Shown here: piece by piece, positions 24,101 through 32,641 of the stretch
How the letters are laid out: the number at the start of each line of letters is the position of its first letter
Numbering within the stretch: the first letter of the stretch is position 1
Origin: Demequina sp.
GTDB taxonomy: Bacteria; Actinomycetota; Actinomycetes; Actinomycetales; Demequinaceae
Direction: 5' to 3'
DNA length: 64,000 nt
Assembly (NCBI GenBank): GCA_024707205.1
Contig: JANQAD010000001.1
Coordinates: 930,001-994,000, forward strand
Notes under the pieces: model-generated
What the model was told of the DNA's origin: nothing
The model's database searches: none
The model's input: the letters and a program-made list of their open reading frames with translations, nothing else
Made by a program: the position numbers and the translations under genes

Positions 24101-25656
24101 GACTCCACGGGGATCTGCACCTCGGCGACGTCGACCGTCTCTCCTGGCATCGCCACGCGCTCCACGAGGCGGGGAAGCTCTGCACGCACTGCGGTGGCCG
24201 TAGTGGTCAGGCGTCGCAGCGGGACCACGATGCGGCGGGAGATCAGGAGGGCGACGATGAGCGACAGGGCCACGGCGACTGCGGCACCGAGGGCCGTGAC
24301 GATCGTCTGCAGCAGGGCGGACTGACGCAGGGTGTCGGCTCGCGCCGTCGCCTTGCTGATGGTCTCGTCGTATGCGGGCTTCTGGGCGTCGGCCTCGGCC
24401 TGCACCATGCCCACCCAGTCCTGGTTCGCGATGGTCGCGAGGGCGGCGGCGTCACCGGCCGCCACCGTGTTCCGGATAGAAAGGAAGTCGAGGTTCGAGG
24501 TCGTGGTCCGCGAGGCGCCCCAGTCGGGGACCGCGATGGTGCCACCGATGGCGTCGACAGCGGACTGTGCCTGGTCAAGCGCGAAGTCCGTGGCCGCGAT
24601 CTGGTTGCGCGCACCGGTCGCGTCGCCTTGCTTGTAGTCGCCCTGGCGCAGGATGCGCTGGGTGCTTGTGGACTCGAGCGACAGCTGCTGCTGGACGTTG
24701 TACGTGGCGCCGAAGGCGCTCAGGTCAAGGCTCAGGTCGGGGTCGTTCACGGCGATCGACGAGCGGTCGATCATGTCGTTGAGCGAGCCGAGCACACCGT
24801 AGTACCAGGACGACAGGTTGCTCGCAGAGTTGCCGGCCAAGCGGACCTTGGTGCGGGTGGACTCGAGGTCGCGCATCTGGTCCTTGGCCGTGGAGATCAT
24901 GGCGATCACGGCGTCGTTCGAGTCGGACTGCTTTACGCCCGTCATCTTGGACAGCAGGCCACTCCACGTGTTGTCGGACTCTTCGGTCGAGTCGATGAAC
25001 GTCTGCTGGTAGGTCTGCGGCACGGTGAGCAGGCTCTGCGCTGCCGAGGCCTCTTGGTCGAGCTGGAAAGCGATGTCGCGGAGAGTCTCCTTGGTCGTGC
25101 CGGACGCCTTCGCCGCGAGGTCGTCCACGGCGTCGCTGATCGCGAGCACAGACTCGACTGATGAGGAAACCGTGTCCGCTGCGGGCCACGTCCACCACTC
25201 GCCGTTGTCGTTCTCGGCGGCATCCTCGGGGGAGAGATCCTCTTCACCCTCCTGGTACGGCCCAACAGCGCGCGCCTGGTCAAGGCTCTGCGCGGTGCCG
25301 CCGCTCTCGGTTGCCTGGCCCCCGTTGAAGGCCTTCTCCACCGCGCTGTACGCGTCGGTGTCGGTGGTCTTCAGCGCCTCGATGGAGACATCGATGCTGT
25401 TCTGCGCGTTGGCTCGGGCGGAGGAATAGCTCGTGAAGGTGTCCACGAAGTTGGCCGCGGCGTCGCGCTCAACGTTGAACGCCGATTGGAAGGGCTGCGT
25501 CGCCTTGTCGGTCGCCACGAGCTGTTGGGCGTTCGTGGCGTTAGCGAGCGCGTTGACGGCGGCGAGGGTGATGTATCCCGACGCGAGCAGCAGAACGATG
25601 ATCGGCACCGCCACAACCGCGAGGATCTTTCCTCGAATACCAAGCCTTTGGAGCAT
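21109..25656 (-). CDS. cvnA: Conservon sensor histidine-kinase-like protein (CvnA), very long
   Basis: A 1515-aa membrane protein. Residues 9-33 are TM1; about 40-445 an extracytoplasmic nitrate/nitrite-sensing-like domain; about 447-472 TM2; then HAMP (RRIVVPLRRL, ESRDEIGRLAEAFN). The ATPase domain spans about 629-765 (N-box AELLENATVF, G1 DSGIGM, G2 RLGLFVVGRIARRIG). The last ~740 residues are a low-complexity Ala/Pro/Glu tail with EVAEVAEVAEVAE and about eight APAYEA-type repeats (21715-21860). The ATG at 25656 has AAGGGAGAGG upstream; the frame is open further but that part is not supported. No canonical phospho-acceptor His block is obvious. Confidence 0.92.
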   Translation of the reverse strand: MLQRLGIRGKILAVVAVPIIVLLLASGYITLAAVNALANATNAQQLVATDKATQPFQSAFNVERDAAANFVDTFTSYSSARANAQNSIDVSIEALKTTDTDAYSAVEKAFNGGQATESGGTAQSLDQARAVGPYQEGEEDLSPEDAAENDNGEWWTWPAADTVSSSVESVLAISDAVDDLAAKASGTTKETLRDIAFQLDQEASAAQSLLTVPQTYQQTFIDSTEESDNTWSGLLSKMTGVKQSDSNDAVIAMISTAKDQMRDLESTRTKVRLAGNSASNLSSWYYGVLGSLNDMIDRSSIAVNDPDLSLDLSAFGATYNVQQQLSLESTSTQRILRQGDYKQGDATGARNQIAATDFALDQAQSAVDAIGGTIAVPDWGASRTTTSNLDFLSIRNTVAAGDAAALATIANQDWVGMVQAEADAQKPAYDETISKATARADTLRQSALLQTIVTALGAAVAVALSLIVALLISRRIVVPLRRLTTTATAVRAELPRLVERVAMPGETVDVAEVQIPVESRDEIGRLAEAFNGVNAATLSIAGEQAALRGSISEMFVNVARRDQVLLNRQLASIDDMERTQDDPETLTKLFALDHLATRMRRNSESLLVLAGIDTGRRLRRSMPLSDVIRTASSEIELYERVQLELDADPAMLGHSALTAAHLFAELLENATVFSDPGTPVVVRTSEHEGQYVVEVQDSGIGMSASELAEANSRVASTAASEILGAQRLGLFVVGRIARRIGARVSIESTEGQGTTARVVMNTSLFDSTVAPDMAHHTESTVDEAMHAPAALVTNNAEDEQFEAPAPAAVAAAAESAYQPSVVEAAPLAAREPSPQPSVDELIAADASAAPVGVAVNSADLTDGVTGMGLPTRRRRTGPVEVSEDEAKNVIGLPARATAAQLSALDAATPGEEFKPAIPASEITPQTPEERAQMFRGFRSRRDLTGQDAPLDAEAESLGHAARRGGLAPEDVVAAQQVEPMVIPALEDDEFEPAPAAAAEVAEVAEVAEVAEIADAVETPALTADEPPARIGTAGFGYDDQSEPAVPMPMVVPLLEDDEDFPVAEPVAVSDAAESVELAEQPVAEEPAAAFEAAEPVAEATPEPEFVTSDSPADEGIGAAPVVAAAAAAAPFSYADVYGSLPASAPAPEPQQAWASEAAQVEPASSLAGEGVAEPTLDELIAGSSGEAAAKSGFFGRLFGKSKAAKEAPAPREKAPKKLSKKEQRAAEAAAAAAAAAIAVEAIEPDGGAGFAPTPQPSVPAPAFATAPAYDAAPAYEAAPAYDSAPAYEAAPAYEAAPAYEAAPAYVAPAPAYEDAPAPVVPSYDSPAMVQAPAVQAPEAVSPGGAFALWSSQTPAPVAEPQADPHTFEVPTAGQAFSVDELANPFGWEAAGASALAAAEPEVAVEYQPVVDLQPELDSEHAGQAEVTSSVFSELSSLAAERPKVDTTRAGLQRRRAADAPAVQVKPIESEVQLSHKERDADEVRDRFSSFYSGTQRARHDVAEFEQRSQSTAGKE

Positions 25657-25832
25657 GAAGCCTCTCCCTTGTGAGCCTGAGAAGAACCCCAGTCTCGTCG
25701 TGGGTAACACGAGCCAATCCAGTCCCAACGGTTATCGGCTCCGTCGCCGAAAACCTAAGGCACACCTCGGGTAACCCGTACATTGAGAGCAGGGGGCGGC
25801 ATGGGTATGACGGAAGTTTCGAGGGTTTTTTG

Positions 25833-26798
25833 GTGAAGGTTGCCGCTTTGCCCCAAATCGGCGGTTCAGGCGAACTCGCGATCGTCGACGCCCCCACGCC
25901 GGCCGTCGGGCCGCGAGACGTTCTCATCAAGGTGACCGCGGCGGGCGTGAATAGGGCAGACCTCCTGCAAAAACGGGGTTTGTACCCGTCGCCGCCCGAC
26001 GCTCCCGCGTGGCCAGGGCTCGAGGTCGCCGGTTCTGTGGCGGGCTTTGGAGCGGACGTGAGCGGCCTTGTCGGGGGCGAACGGGTATGCGCGTTGCTGC
26101 CCGGAGGCGGCTATGGGGAATTTGTCACAGTTGACTCATCTCTGGTCCTTCCGACGCCCCCTGGCCTCTCCGATATCGAGGCCGCGGCCCTCCCTGAGGC
26201 CGCCTGCACGGTCTGGTCCAACCTTGTAGTCGGCGGCATTCCGCGCGCCACCTCGCTCCTCGTTCACGGGGGCTCCGGGGGGATCGGGACCACCGCCATC
26301 CAGATCGCGAAGGCATTGGGGATGCGCGTCATCGTGACGGCGGGCGGCCCTGAGCGTGCCGCCAGGTGCGCCGAGCTCGGGGCCGATCTAGCGATCGACT
26401 ATCGCGCGGGGGACTTCGCGGAGCACGTGCAGCGGGTGGGGAGGGTGGACATGGTCCTCGACTGCATCGGGGGCGACTACCTGTCCCGCAACCTCGCGGC
26501 GCTCAACGACGACGGAACCCTTGTGGTCATCGGGCTGCAGTCCGGAGCCGTGGCCGAGCTCAACCTTGGCTCCCTGCTGTCTCGCCGCCTCACGATCGCC
26601 GGCACGACCCTGCGATCGCGCCCCCTAGATCAGCGCGCCGCGATCGTCGCCGCCGTGCACGAGAACGTGTGGCCGCTCATCCCCCACTCGCTGCGACCCG
26701 TGGTGCACGCGGTGCTGCCGCTTGAGCAGGTCAACGAGGCCCACCGGCTGCTTGAGCGGCACGAGGCGTTTGGCAAGGTGGTGCTGGCGGTCGGCTAG
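25833..26798 (+). CDS. NAD(P)H:quinone oxidoreductase, zinc-free MDR family
   Basis: A 321-aa quinone reductase-like member of the medium-chain dehydrogenase superfamily. N-terminal GroES-like domain (GVNRADLLQKRGLYPSPP, PGLEVAGSV) and Rossmann domain with VHGGSGGIGTTAIQIAKALG. It lacks the zinc-binding cysteines of alcohol dehydrogenases. GTG at 25833 is chosen to give the expected VKVAAL-type N-terminus, with GAGGG a few bases upstream; the longer open frame is not supported. Its stop shares the tetranucleotide CTAG with the stop of the convergent epimerase gene. Confidence 0.88.
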   Translation: MKVAALPQIGGSGELAIVDAPTPAVGPRDVLIKVTAAGVNRADLLQKRGLYPSPPDAPAWPGLEVAGSVAGFGADVSGLVGGERVCALLPGGGYGEFVTVDSSLVLPTPPGLSDIEAAALPEAACTVWSNLVVGGIPRATSLLVHGGSGGIGTTAIQIAKALGMRVIVTAGGPERAARCAELGADLAIDYRAGDFAEHVQRVGRVDMVLDCIGGDYLSRNLAALNDDGTLVVIGLQSGAVAELNLGSLLSRRLTIAGTTLRSRPLDQRAAIVAAVHENVWPLIPHSLRPVVHAVLPLEQVNEAHRLLERHEAFGKVVLAVG

Positions 26799-28027
26799 CG
26801 AAGCGCGCCGTTCGCCAGGGCGGCCGCGAGCGCCGGTGCCGCCGGGAGCCGCGGGATGAGCGTCGCCTGAACGGCGTGGTAGATGTCCGCCTTGCCCTCC
26901 CAGACAGTGCGGGAGACGGCGTTGTCCGTGCCGAGTTCGTGCCACCACGAGCCCCCGACCGGATCGAGGTGGTTGTCCGCGACGTAGTCCCACCACAGCG
27001 CGTACTGGTCGGCGTAGTGCTGGATTCGCGTCCGCCCCCAGAGCACCGCGGCCGCGCCGATGGCCTCGGCGCTCACCCAATGCATGCGTTCGCGCACCAC
27101 CGGACGGCCCTCCCAGTCGATGGTGTAGACGAAGCCCGGTGCGCCGTCGACGTCCCAACCTTCGGCGACGGCGGTGTCGTACAGCGCGCGCGCGTCGGGA
27201 ACGATCCACTCGGGCGCCGCGAGGCCAGCGAGCTCTAGCGACGCGCCGATCTGCAGCGTCAGCCGCGCCCACTCGAAGGAGTGGCCGATCGTCGCCCCGT
27301 ACGGGCGGAACGGGTGCGCGGGGGTCTCCTTGTTGTAGTCGAGCAGCGGCTCCCACGCGCCGGTGAAGTGCTCAGGGATGCGCCACTCGTTGCCCGCGGC
27401 GAACACGTGCACGGCACGCTCCGCGATGCGCAGCGCCCTCTGCAGCCACACCCGGTCCCCCGTGACGTCCGCGGCCGCGAGGTACGCCTCCACGGTGTGC
27501 ATGTTGGCGTTGATCCCCCGGTAGTCCTCCTCGCCGCTCCAGTCGGCGGCGTAACTCTCGCGGCTCATCCCGGCCTCGTCGTCCCAGAAGTGCTCGCCGT
27601 GAGTCGCGAGAGCGTCGTACAGCAGCTCGCTCGCGCCGGGCAGCCCCGCGGCCGTCGCCGACGCCGCCGCCAGGATGACGAAGGCGTGTCCGTACGCCTC
27701 TTTGGCGGTCTTGGTTGGCCCGTCAGGCCCCACGACGGCGAACCAGCCGCCGTTGTCATCGTCCTTGAGGCGACCCGTGAGCGCGGCGACGCCATGGTCG
27801 GCGAGTGCCGCGGCTCCGGGGCGTCCCATCAGCGCCGCGAGAGAGAAGCAGTGCGTCATCCGGCACGTGATCCACAGCTCGACGTCGTGGTTGGGGTCGC
27901 GCCTGCCAGCCTCGTCCAGCCAGCCGAAGCCGCCGAGCGGGTCCTTGCTCTGGGCCCCGAAGGTCAACAGTCGGTCCGTCTCGGCCTCGAGCCACCGGTG
28001 ATGTGCGGGCGTGGTGAGCCAGTTCAT
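26795..28027 (-). CDS. AGE-family sugar epimerase/isomerase
   Basis: A 410-aa (alpha/alpha)6-barrel protein of the N-acylglucosamine 2-epimerase superfamily, which includes aldose-ketose isomerases such as D-mannose isomerase and sulfoquinovose isomerase (YihS). Diagnostic blocks: ELWITCRMTHCFSLA, the catalytic-His regions NANMHTVEAYLA and GATIGHSFEWARL, RMHWVSAEAIGAAAVL, GSWWHELG, and a C-terminal VWEGKADIYHAVQA. YihS/mannose isomerase type is the best guess. The ATG at 28027 follows TAGGCT by 7 nt. It overlaps the convergent gene by CTAG. Confidence 0.85.
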   Translation of the reverse strand: MNWLTTPAHHRWLEAETDRLLTFGAQSKDPLGGFGWLDEAGRRDPNHDVELWITCRMTHCFSLAALMGRPGAAALADHGVAALTGRLKDDDNGGWFAVVGPDGPTKTAKEAYGHAFVILAAASATAAGLPGASELLYDALATHGEHFWDDEAGMSRESYAADWSGEEDYRGINANMHTVEAYLAAADVTGDRVWLQRALRIAERAVHVFAAGNEWRIPEHFTGAWEPLLDYNKETPAHPFRPYGATIGHSFEWARLTLQIGASLELAGLAAPEWIVPDARALYDTAVAEGWDVDGAPGFVYTIDWEGRPVVRERMHWVSAEAIGAAAVLWGRTRIQHYADQYALWWDYVADNHLDPVGGSWWHELGTDNAVSRTVWEGKADIYHAVQATLIPRLPAAPALAAALANGALR

Positions 28028-28053
28028 GGCCACCAGCCTAGTGAGCGGCGAAG

Positions 28054-28902
28054 CTAGAGCAGCGCGAGCCTCGTGGGGTCGGCGAGCTGGGCGAGGAACG
28101 GCACCACAGCGTCGTCCGCCACCAGCCCGAGCACCTCGTCCGCCACCGCCTTGAGCTTTTCCGGGGCATTCCCCATCGCCGCCGATCGCGCGGCCCATCG
28201 CAGCATCTCCACGTCGTTCGTGCCGTCGCCCACGGCCACGGTGTGGGCCGCGTCCACGCCCAACTGCACCCGCAACTCCTCGAGCGCGCTGCCCTTGCTC
28301 ACACCAGGGCCCGTGAGGTCGAGCCATGCCGTGTAGCCGATCGCGTAGGTCACGTCCTGCAGCCCCATGGCCCGCACCACGGCATCGAAGTGCTCGACGT
28401 CCACGCCGGGCGCGCGCACCACCACGCGGGTCGCAGGCTCGCGCCACAGGTCGTCAAAGTCCACCGTGATCTGGCGACCCGAGAGCTCACCCATGGGGAA
28501 CTCCTTGGCCACGCGGAAACCCACGCCGAGGTCCTCAACGGCGACAAAAGCGTCGGGCAGCTCTTGGCGCACGATCTCAAGCGCCGCGCGGGGGTCAAAG
28601 GTGCGCACGTGCGCGAGGTCGTAGCCGCCGGGCGTGCCGGGGTTGAGACGGATGGTCACCGCGCCGTTCGAGCACACCGCCCATCCGCGGCGGATGCCGA
28701 GCGCATGCGCTACCGGGAGGGTCGCGACGATGTTGCGGCCGGTTGCGAGGACAACGTGCGTGCGGCACATCCGCACCTTCTCCACCATGTCGATCACGGC
28801 CTGCGAGATCTCGCCGCCGTAGTTCATGAGCGTGCCGTCAATGTCGAGCCCCACGAGCCGCCAGTCGGTGGCGGCCAGCTCGTTCTGATCTTCTCTGTTC
28901 AT
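28054..28902 (-). CDS. HAD-superfamily (Cof-type) phosphatase
   Basis: A 282-aa HAD hydrolase of subfamily IIB, likely a sugar-phosphate phosphatase. Motif I GLDIDGTLMNYGG (nucleophile Asp), motif II VVLATGRN, motif III region SKGSALEELRVQLG and motif IV VAVGDGTNDVEMLRWA are all intact. The ATG at 28902 has TATCGT and exactly 6 nt before it (leaderless); the longer open frame toward 29007 lacks support. It lies 26 nt upstream of the epimerase on the same strand, so it may take part in the same sugar pathway. Confidence 0.9.
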   Translation of the reverse strand: MNREDQNELAATDWRLVGLDIDGTLMNYGGEISQAVIDMVEKVRMCRTHVVLATGRNIVATLPVAHALGIRRGWAVCSNGAVTIRLNPGTPGGYDLAHVRTFDPRAALEIVRQELPDAFVAVEDLGVGFRVAKEFPMGELSGRQITVDFDDLWREPATRVVVRAPGVDVEHFDAVVRAMGLQDVTYAIGYTAWLDLTGPGVSKGSALEELRVQLGVDAAHTVAVGDGTNDVEMLRWAARSAAMGNAPEKLKAVADEVLGLVADDAVVPFLAQLADPTRLALL

Positions 28903-28975
28903 GCTTGCACGATACGACGCGGCGGTGACGCGGCCGCGCAACGCTCGGTGACGGTTCGGTGAATGGCGGGGCCCA

Positions 28976-30246
28976 TCACCCGACGGGCGAGAGCACCTCG
29001 ACGCCACCGAGGTACGGGCGCAGCACGGGCGGGACGTACACGGAGCCGTCAGCCTGCTGGTGGTTCTCGAGCAGCGCGACGATCCAGCGCGTGGTGCCGA
29101 TGGTGCCGTTGATGGTCGCCACCGCCTCGTTCCCGGACTCGCCGCGCTCGCGAATGTTGAGGCGCCGCGCCTGGTAGGTGGTGCAGTTGGAGGTCGAGGT
29201 GACCTCCATCCACCGCTCCTGCGACGGAAGCCACGCCTCGCAGTCGTACTTGCGGGCCGCGCTCATGCCAAGGTCGCCCGCCGCCGTGTCGATCACCCGG
29301 TACGGCAGCTCCAGAGCGCGCAACATCGCCTCCTCGGTGGCGAGGAAGCGCTCGTGTTCGGCACCCGCGTCGGCCGCGTGCGTGTACGCGAACATCTCGA
29401 TCTTGTGGAACTGGTGCACGCGGATGATGCCACGCGTGTCACGGCCCGCCGACCCGGCCTCGCGCCGGTAGCACGCGCTCCAGCCGGCGTACCGCAACGG
29501 CCCGGCGCTCAGGTCCACGATCTCGTCCGAGTGGTACCCCGCGAGAGCGACCTCGCTCGTCCCCACCAGGTACAGGTCGTCGCGCTCGAGGTAGTAGATC
29601 TCCTCCGCGTGCTTGCCGAGGAAGCCCGTCCCCGCCATGACGTCGGGCCGCACCAGCGTGGGCGTGATCATGGGGCTGAAGCCGCCTCGATCGCGTGCGC
29701 CATCGAGGCGTTGAGGAGCGCGAGCTCGAGCCGCGCCCCAATCCCCGTGAGGAAGTAGAACCGCGCCCCGGAGACCTTCGCCCCGCGCTCCATGTCGATC
29801 GCGCGCAGGCCCTCCGCAATGGCCAGGTGGTCGCGCACAGTCACGCCCTCGGCCGCGAAGTCGCGCACCGTGCCCTCGTGCCGCAGCACGGCGAAGTCCT
29901 CCTCGCCACCGCTTGGCACGCCGGGTTCCGGAATGTTTCCCAGCGCCCGCGCAAGGTCCGACGCTTGGGTTGCCGCAGCGTCGGCCGTCGCCTTGAGCTC
30001 GGCGACCTGGGCGGCGAGGTCCTTGGTGCGGGCGAGCAGCGCGGCCTTCTCGTCGCCCTGAGCGCGCGCCACCTGCGCGCCGAGCGTCTTCTGCTCCGCG
30101 CGGGCGGTCTCGAACGCGTTGAGAGCCGCACGATTCGCCGCATCCGCGGAGAGCACCTGGTCAACGAGGCCCGGGTCCTCGCCGCGGGAGATCTGGCTCG
30201 CCCTGACCGCGTCGGGGTCGGTGCGGATGAGCTTCAGGTCGATCAT
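28976..30246 (-). CDS. serS: Seryl-tRNA synthetase (one-base deletion in the read sequence)
   Basis: Charges tRNA-Ser; class II synthetase, 423 aa when repaired. The N-terminal coiled coil (residues ~30-100, [20 protein letters not shown] type) and the catalytic domain with motif 2 FHKIEMFAY and motif 3 [15 protein letters not shown] are present. The frame breaks near 29678-29688, where the minus strand reads GAGGCGGCTTCAGC. Adding one G restores [15 protein letters not shown] across the join. Because serS is essential, this is more likely a sequencing deletion in a short C run than a real mutation. The ATG at 30246 follows TAGACT by 7 nt. Confidence 0.93.
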
Positions 30247-30253
30247 GCCTGGC

Positions 30254-30277
30254 AGTCTAGTGGCGCTCCATTACGCT
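30254..30277. promoter_or_regulatory. Divergent leaderless promoters (serS / lipid kinase)
   Basis: Minus strand TAGACT (30259-30254), 7 nt, ATG of serS. Plus strand TACGCT (30272-30277), 6 nt (CAACTC), ATG at 30284. No Shine-Dalgarno sequence precedes either gene. Confidence 0.6.
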
Positions 30278-30283
30278 CAACTC

Positions 30284-31468
30284 ATGACCGCAGACGTGCT
30301 GGGCATGGTGGGGTTGGGGGTCGCTCTCCTCGCCTTGCTCATCGTCGTGTCTGTCACTCGCCAGATAGGGCACCGCGATCCGCTGAACGTGCCGCGCTTC
30401 TGGCGGCGAGTGCTGTACATCCGGCCACCGGACACCCCCGCGCCCGAAGACGCGCCGCCCATGTTCACGCGCAACCAGCGCATCGCCTTCGTGGCGAACC
30501 CAATCAAACCCGGCGTCGGGCAGCTGCGAGAACAGGCGATGCGCGCGTGCGCAATCCGCTACCTGCCTGAGCCCATGTGGTTCACCACCACGGCAGAGGA
30601 CCCGGGGATAGGGCAGGCGACGCGCGCGATCGAGCTTGGGGCCGACGTTGTGGTCGCGTGCGGCGGGGACGGCACCGTTCGCGCTGTCGCCACGGGGGTG
30701 GCGCATTCCGGCGCGACCATGGGCATAGTGCCGATGGGCACCGGCAACATCTTCGCGCGCAACTTCAACATCCCGCTCAACGATCCGCACGCCGCTCTGC
30801 GGCTCGCGATCGACGGCGAGGACCAGACCGTGGACGTCGGCTGGCTCGACATCACCAAGCCGGGAATGGAGGGATCGCCCGCTTCTCACCTCTTCCTCGT
30901 TATCGCCGGCGGGGGCCTGGATGCCGAGATGGTCGCGGGCGCTGACGAGAGGCTCAAGGCCCGTGTTGGCTGGTTCGCCTACTTCTTCGCCGCCGTGGCC
31001 CACCTCGGCACCAAGCGCATCGCCGCCCGCATCGCGGTTGACGGCGGGGAGCCAACGGAGACGCACATGCGCACCGTGATGATGGGCAATGTGGGCCGCC
31101 TGCCCGGCGGGCTGCAGCTCATCCCCGACGCCTCGGCCGTTGACGGCAAGCTCGACGTCGCGACCCTCGACGCGCGCGGCGGACTCGTCGGCTGGACCGA
31201 GCTGTTCGGCCAGGTGATGGCGCAGAACGCCGGCATCCGCGACCCATGGTGGGCACGGGTGCTCAAGGCGTCCCGCGTTGACCACGTGAGATGCGAGGAG
31301 GTCGAGGTCGCCTTCCACACCCCGCAGAAGGTGCAGGTGGACGGGGAGCTCCTCGGGAGGGCGTCGGCGATCACCGCGCGGGTCGATGCCGGGGCCATGA
31401 GGGTGCGGGTGCCGGCGGCGACGCTCGAAGCGTCGCCCGACGCGCCCGGCGACGATCCGTCGATCTAG
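30284..31468 (+). CDS. Diacylglycerol/lipid kinase family protein
   Basis: A 394-aa member of the DAGK/YegS/BmrU lipid kinase family. N-terminal TM helix (about residues 3-24), then the catalytic domain: FVANPIKPG, nucleotide-binding VACGGDGTVRAVATGV, GIVPMGTGNIFARNF, and the C-terminal VDGELLG. The substrate (diacylglycerol or another lipid) cannot be told. The ATG at 30284 is supported by the TACGCT-N6 promoter. The stop TAG lies in CTAG shared with the stop of convergent crtEb. Its last codons (DDPSI) lie within the 25-bp repeat that brackets the carotenoid cluster. Confidence 0.86.
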   Translation: MTADVLGMVGLGVALLALLIVVSVTRQIGHRDPLNVPRFWRRVLYIRPPDTPAPEDAPPMFTRNQRIAFVANPIKPGVGQLREQAMRACAIRYLPEPMWFTTTAEDPGIGQATRAIELGADVVVACGGDGTVRAVATGVAHSGATMGIVPMGTGNIFARNFNIPLNDPHAALRLAIDGEDQTVDVGWLDITKPGMEGSPASHLFLVIAGGGLDAEMVAGADERLKARVGWFAYFFAAVAHLGTKRIAARIAVDGGEPTETHMRTVMMGNVGRLPGGLQLIPDASAVDGKLDVATLDARGGLVGWTELFGQVMAQNAGIRDPWWARVLKASRVDHVRCEEVEVAFHTPQKVQVDGELLGRASAITARVDAGAMRVRVPAATLEASPDAPGDDPSI

Positions 31469-31475
31469 ACGCCGG
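31451..31475. repeat. 25-bp direct repeat, left copy (edge of crt cluster)
   Basis: GACGATCCGTCGATCTAGAC plus GCCGG, identical to 37681-37705. It encodes the end of the lipid kinase on the plus strand and the last codons of crtEb on the minus strand. Confidence 0.9.
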
Positions 31476-32334
31476 TCCACGCCCCGATCAGCAGCAGCGT
31501 CACAATGAAGCCCGCGCCGTAATTGAGCGCGATGAAGCGCCGCCACGAGGCGTTGGTGCGTGCCGAATCGGCGTCGCTCACGTTCCACCACGGCGCGCAG
31601 TTGACGATGTAGGGGATCGCGACGATGGCCGCGTAAGGTCCCGGCCACGGCACGGCGAGCATGAGCAGCCCAGAGGCGGCCCATGCGATCACCGCGAAGC
31701 GCACCGTTGCGCGCGCGCCCATCACGGTGGCGATAGAGCCGATTCCCGCCTCCCGATCGGGCAGGATGTCCTGCACCGCGCCGAACGCATGCGCGGCCAT
31801 CGCCCACAGGAAGAACGCGGCGAGGATCAGCCACACGGCTTGAGTGAACGCGGCTCCCGCGAGGGTGAAGCCCACCACGGCAGGGCTGACGAAGTGCGTC
31901 GCCGACGTCGCGGAGTCCAGGAACGGCCGCTCCTTGAACCGCAGCCCCGGCGCGGAGTACGCCACCACAGCGAACAGGCTCACCGCGAGCGCGAGCCACG
32001 AGACCGGGTCTCCTGCCAGCACCAGTGCCACGACGAAGGGAAGGTTCACCACGGCGATGAGCCACAGCAGCGGCCGGTGCAGCCGCGGCGGCAGCAACGC
32101 GCCCTCGATGCCGCCCTTTCGCGGGTTGCGCAGGTCCGATTCATAGTCGAAGACGTCGTTGATCCCGTACATCGCGAGGTTGTAGGGAATCAGGAAGAAG
32201 ACGGTGCCGACCACGAGCACCCAGTCCACCTCGCGAGTGGTCAGCAGCATCGCGGCGGCGAAGGGGTACGCGGTGTTGATCCAGCTCACGGGCCGCGAGG
32301 CGGCGATCGCGCCCCGCAGCAGCTCAGTCGTCAT
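31465..32334 (-). CDS. crtEb: Lycopene elongase / UbiA-family prenyltransferase
   Basis: Integral membrane prenyltransferase, 289 aa, about eight TM segments. Polyprenyl-diphosphate-binding Asp-rich motifs are NDVFDYESD (about residue 59) and DILPDREAGIGS (about 188). In C50 carotenoid pathways this enzyme adds C5 units to lycopene (via C45 to flavuxanthin). It is the last gene of the crt operon; its start overlaps crtYf by 11 bp. The extreme C-terminus (TGV) is encoded by the 25-bp repeat, and its stop shares CTAG with the convergent lipid kinase. Confidence 0.9.
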   Translation of the reverse strand: MTTELLRGAIAASRPVSWINTAYPFAAAMLLTTREVDWVLVVGTVFFLIPYNLAMYGINDVFDYESDLRNPRKGGIEGALLPPRLHRPLLWLIAVVNLPFVVALVLAGDPVSWLALAVSLFAVVAYSAPGLRFKERPFLDSATSATHFVSPAVVGFTLAGAAFTQAVWLILAAFFLWAMAAHAFGAVQDILPDREAGIGSIATVMGARATVRFAVIAWAASGLLMLAVPWPGPYAAIVAIPYIVNCAPWWNVSDADSARTNASWRRFIALNYGAGFIVTLLLIGAWTGV

Positions 32335-32641
32335 CGCGGCGCCTCCTCATGAGCACCCACACTGCCGGGAGCGCGAGCGCGCACGCGAGCGGATACGAGA
32401 GGTCCTCGATGGGCGCGAGCCACAGGAACACCCCGCTCAGCGCGGAGTCCTCGAACGAGAACAGGCCAAAGTGAATCATCAGCGAATCAAACACAACAGT
32501 AAGCACAGCAAGGCCCGACGCTGTGGCGAGGACCGCGAGAAGGTGACCACGGCGTCGGGCCGGGGGAAGGGCGAGGGCGCCGATCACCGCCACGACGGCC
32601 GCGAGCCCGACCACGATCGCGGCGAGCTGGGGGTAGGTCAC
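32324..32641 (-). CDS. crtYf: C50 carotenoid epsilon-cyclase subunit (CrtYf)
   Basis: A 105-aa protein with three TM helices of the lycopene-cyclase-domain family. Heterodimeric cyclases CrtYe/CrtYf close the ends of the C50 chain. Blocks VVFDSLMIHFGLFSFEDSALSG and FLWLAPIEDLSYPLACALALP match the family. The GTG start overlaps the crtYe stop (GTGA), so translation is coupled. Assignment of Ye versus Yf rests on gene order. One exact 14-bp motif copy (32513-32526) lies within it, encoding ATASG. Confidence 0.85.
   Translation of the reverse strand: MTYPQLAAIVVGLAAVVAVIGALALPPARRRGHLLAVLATASGLAVLTVVFDSLMIHFGLFSFEDSALSGVFLWLAPIEDLSYPLACALALPAVWVLMRRRRDDD
32513..32526 (-). repeat. 14-bp interspersed motif, copy 2
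   Basis: Exact CCACAGCGTCGGGC on the minus strand, within crtYf. Confidence 0.8.

Noticed and set aside
22780-25161. Long plus-strand open frame (793 codons) opposite cvnA
   Set aside because: It is a shadow of the cvnA coding frame; no family motif is visible and cvnA has clear domains.
29668-29690. Programmed frameshift or split gene in serS
   Set aside because: No slippery heptamer or pseudoknot is apparent, and adding one base restores the conserved protein; the same pattern occurs in unrelated genes of this window.
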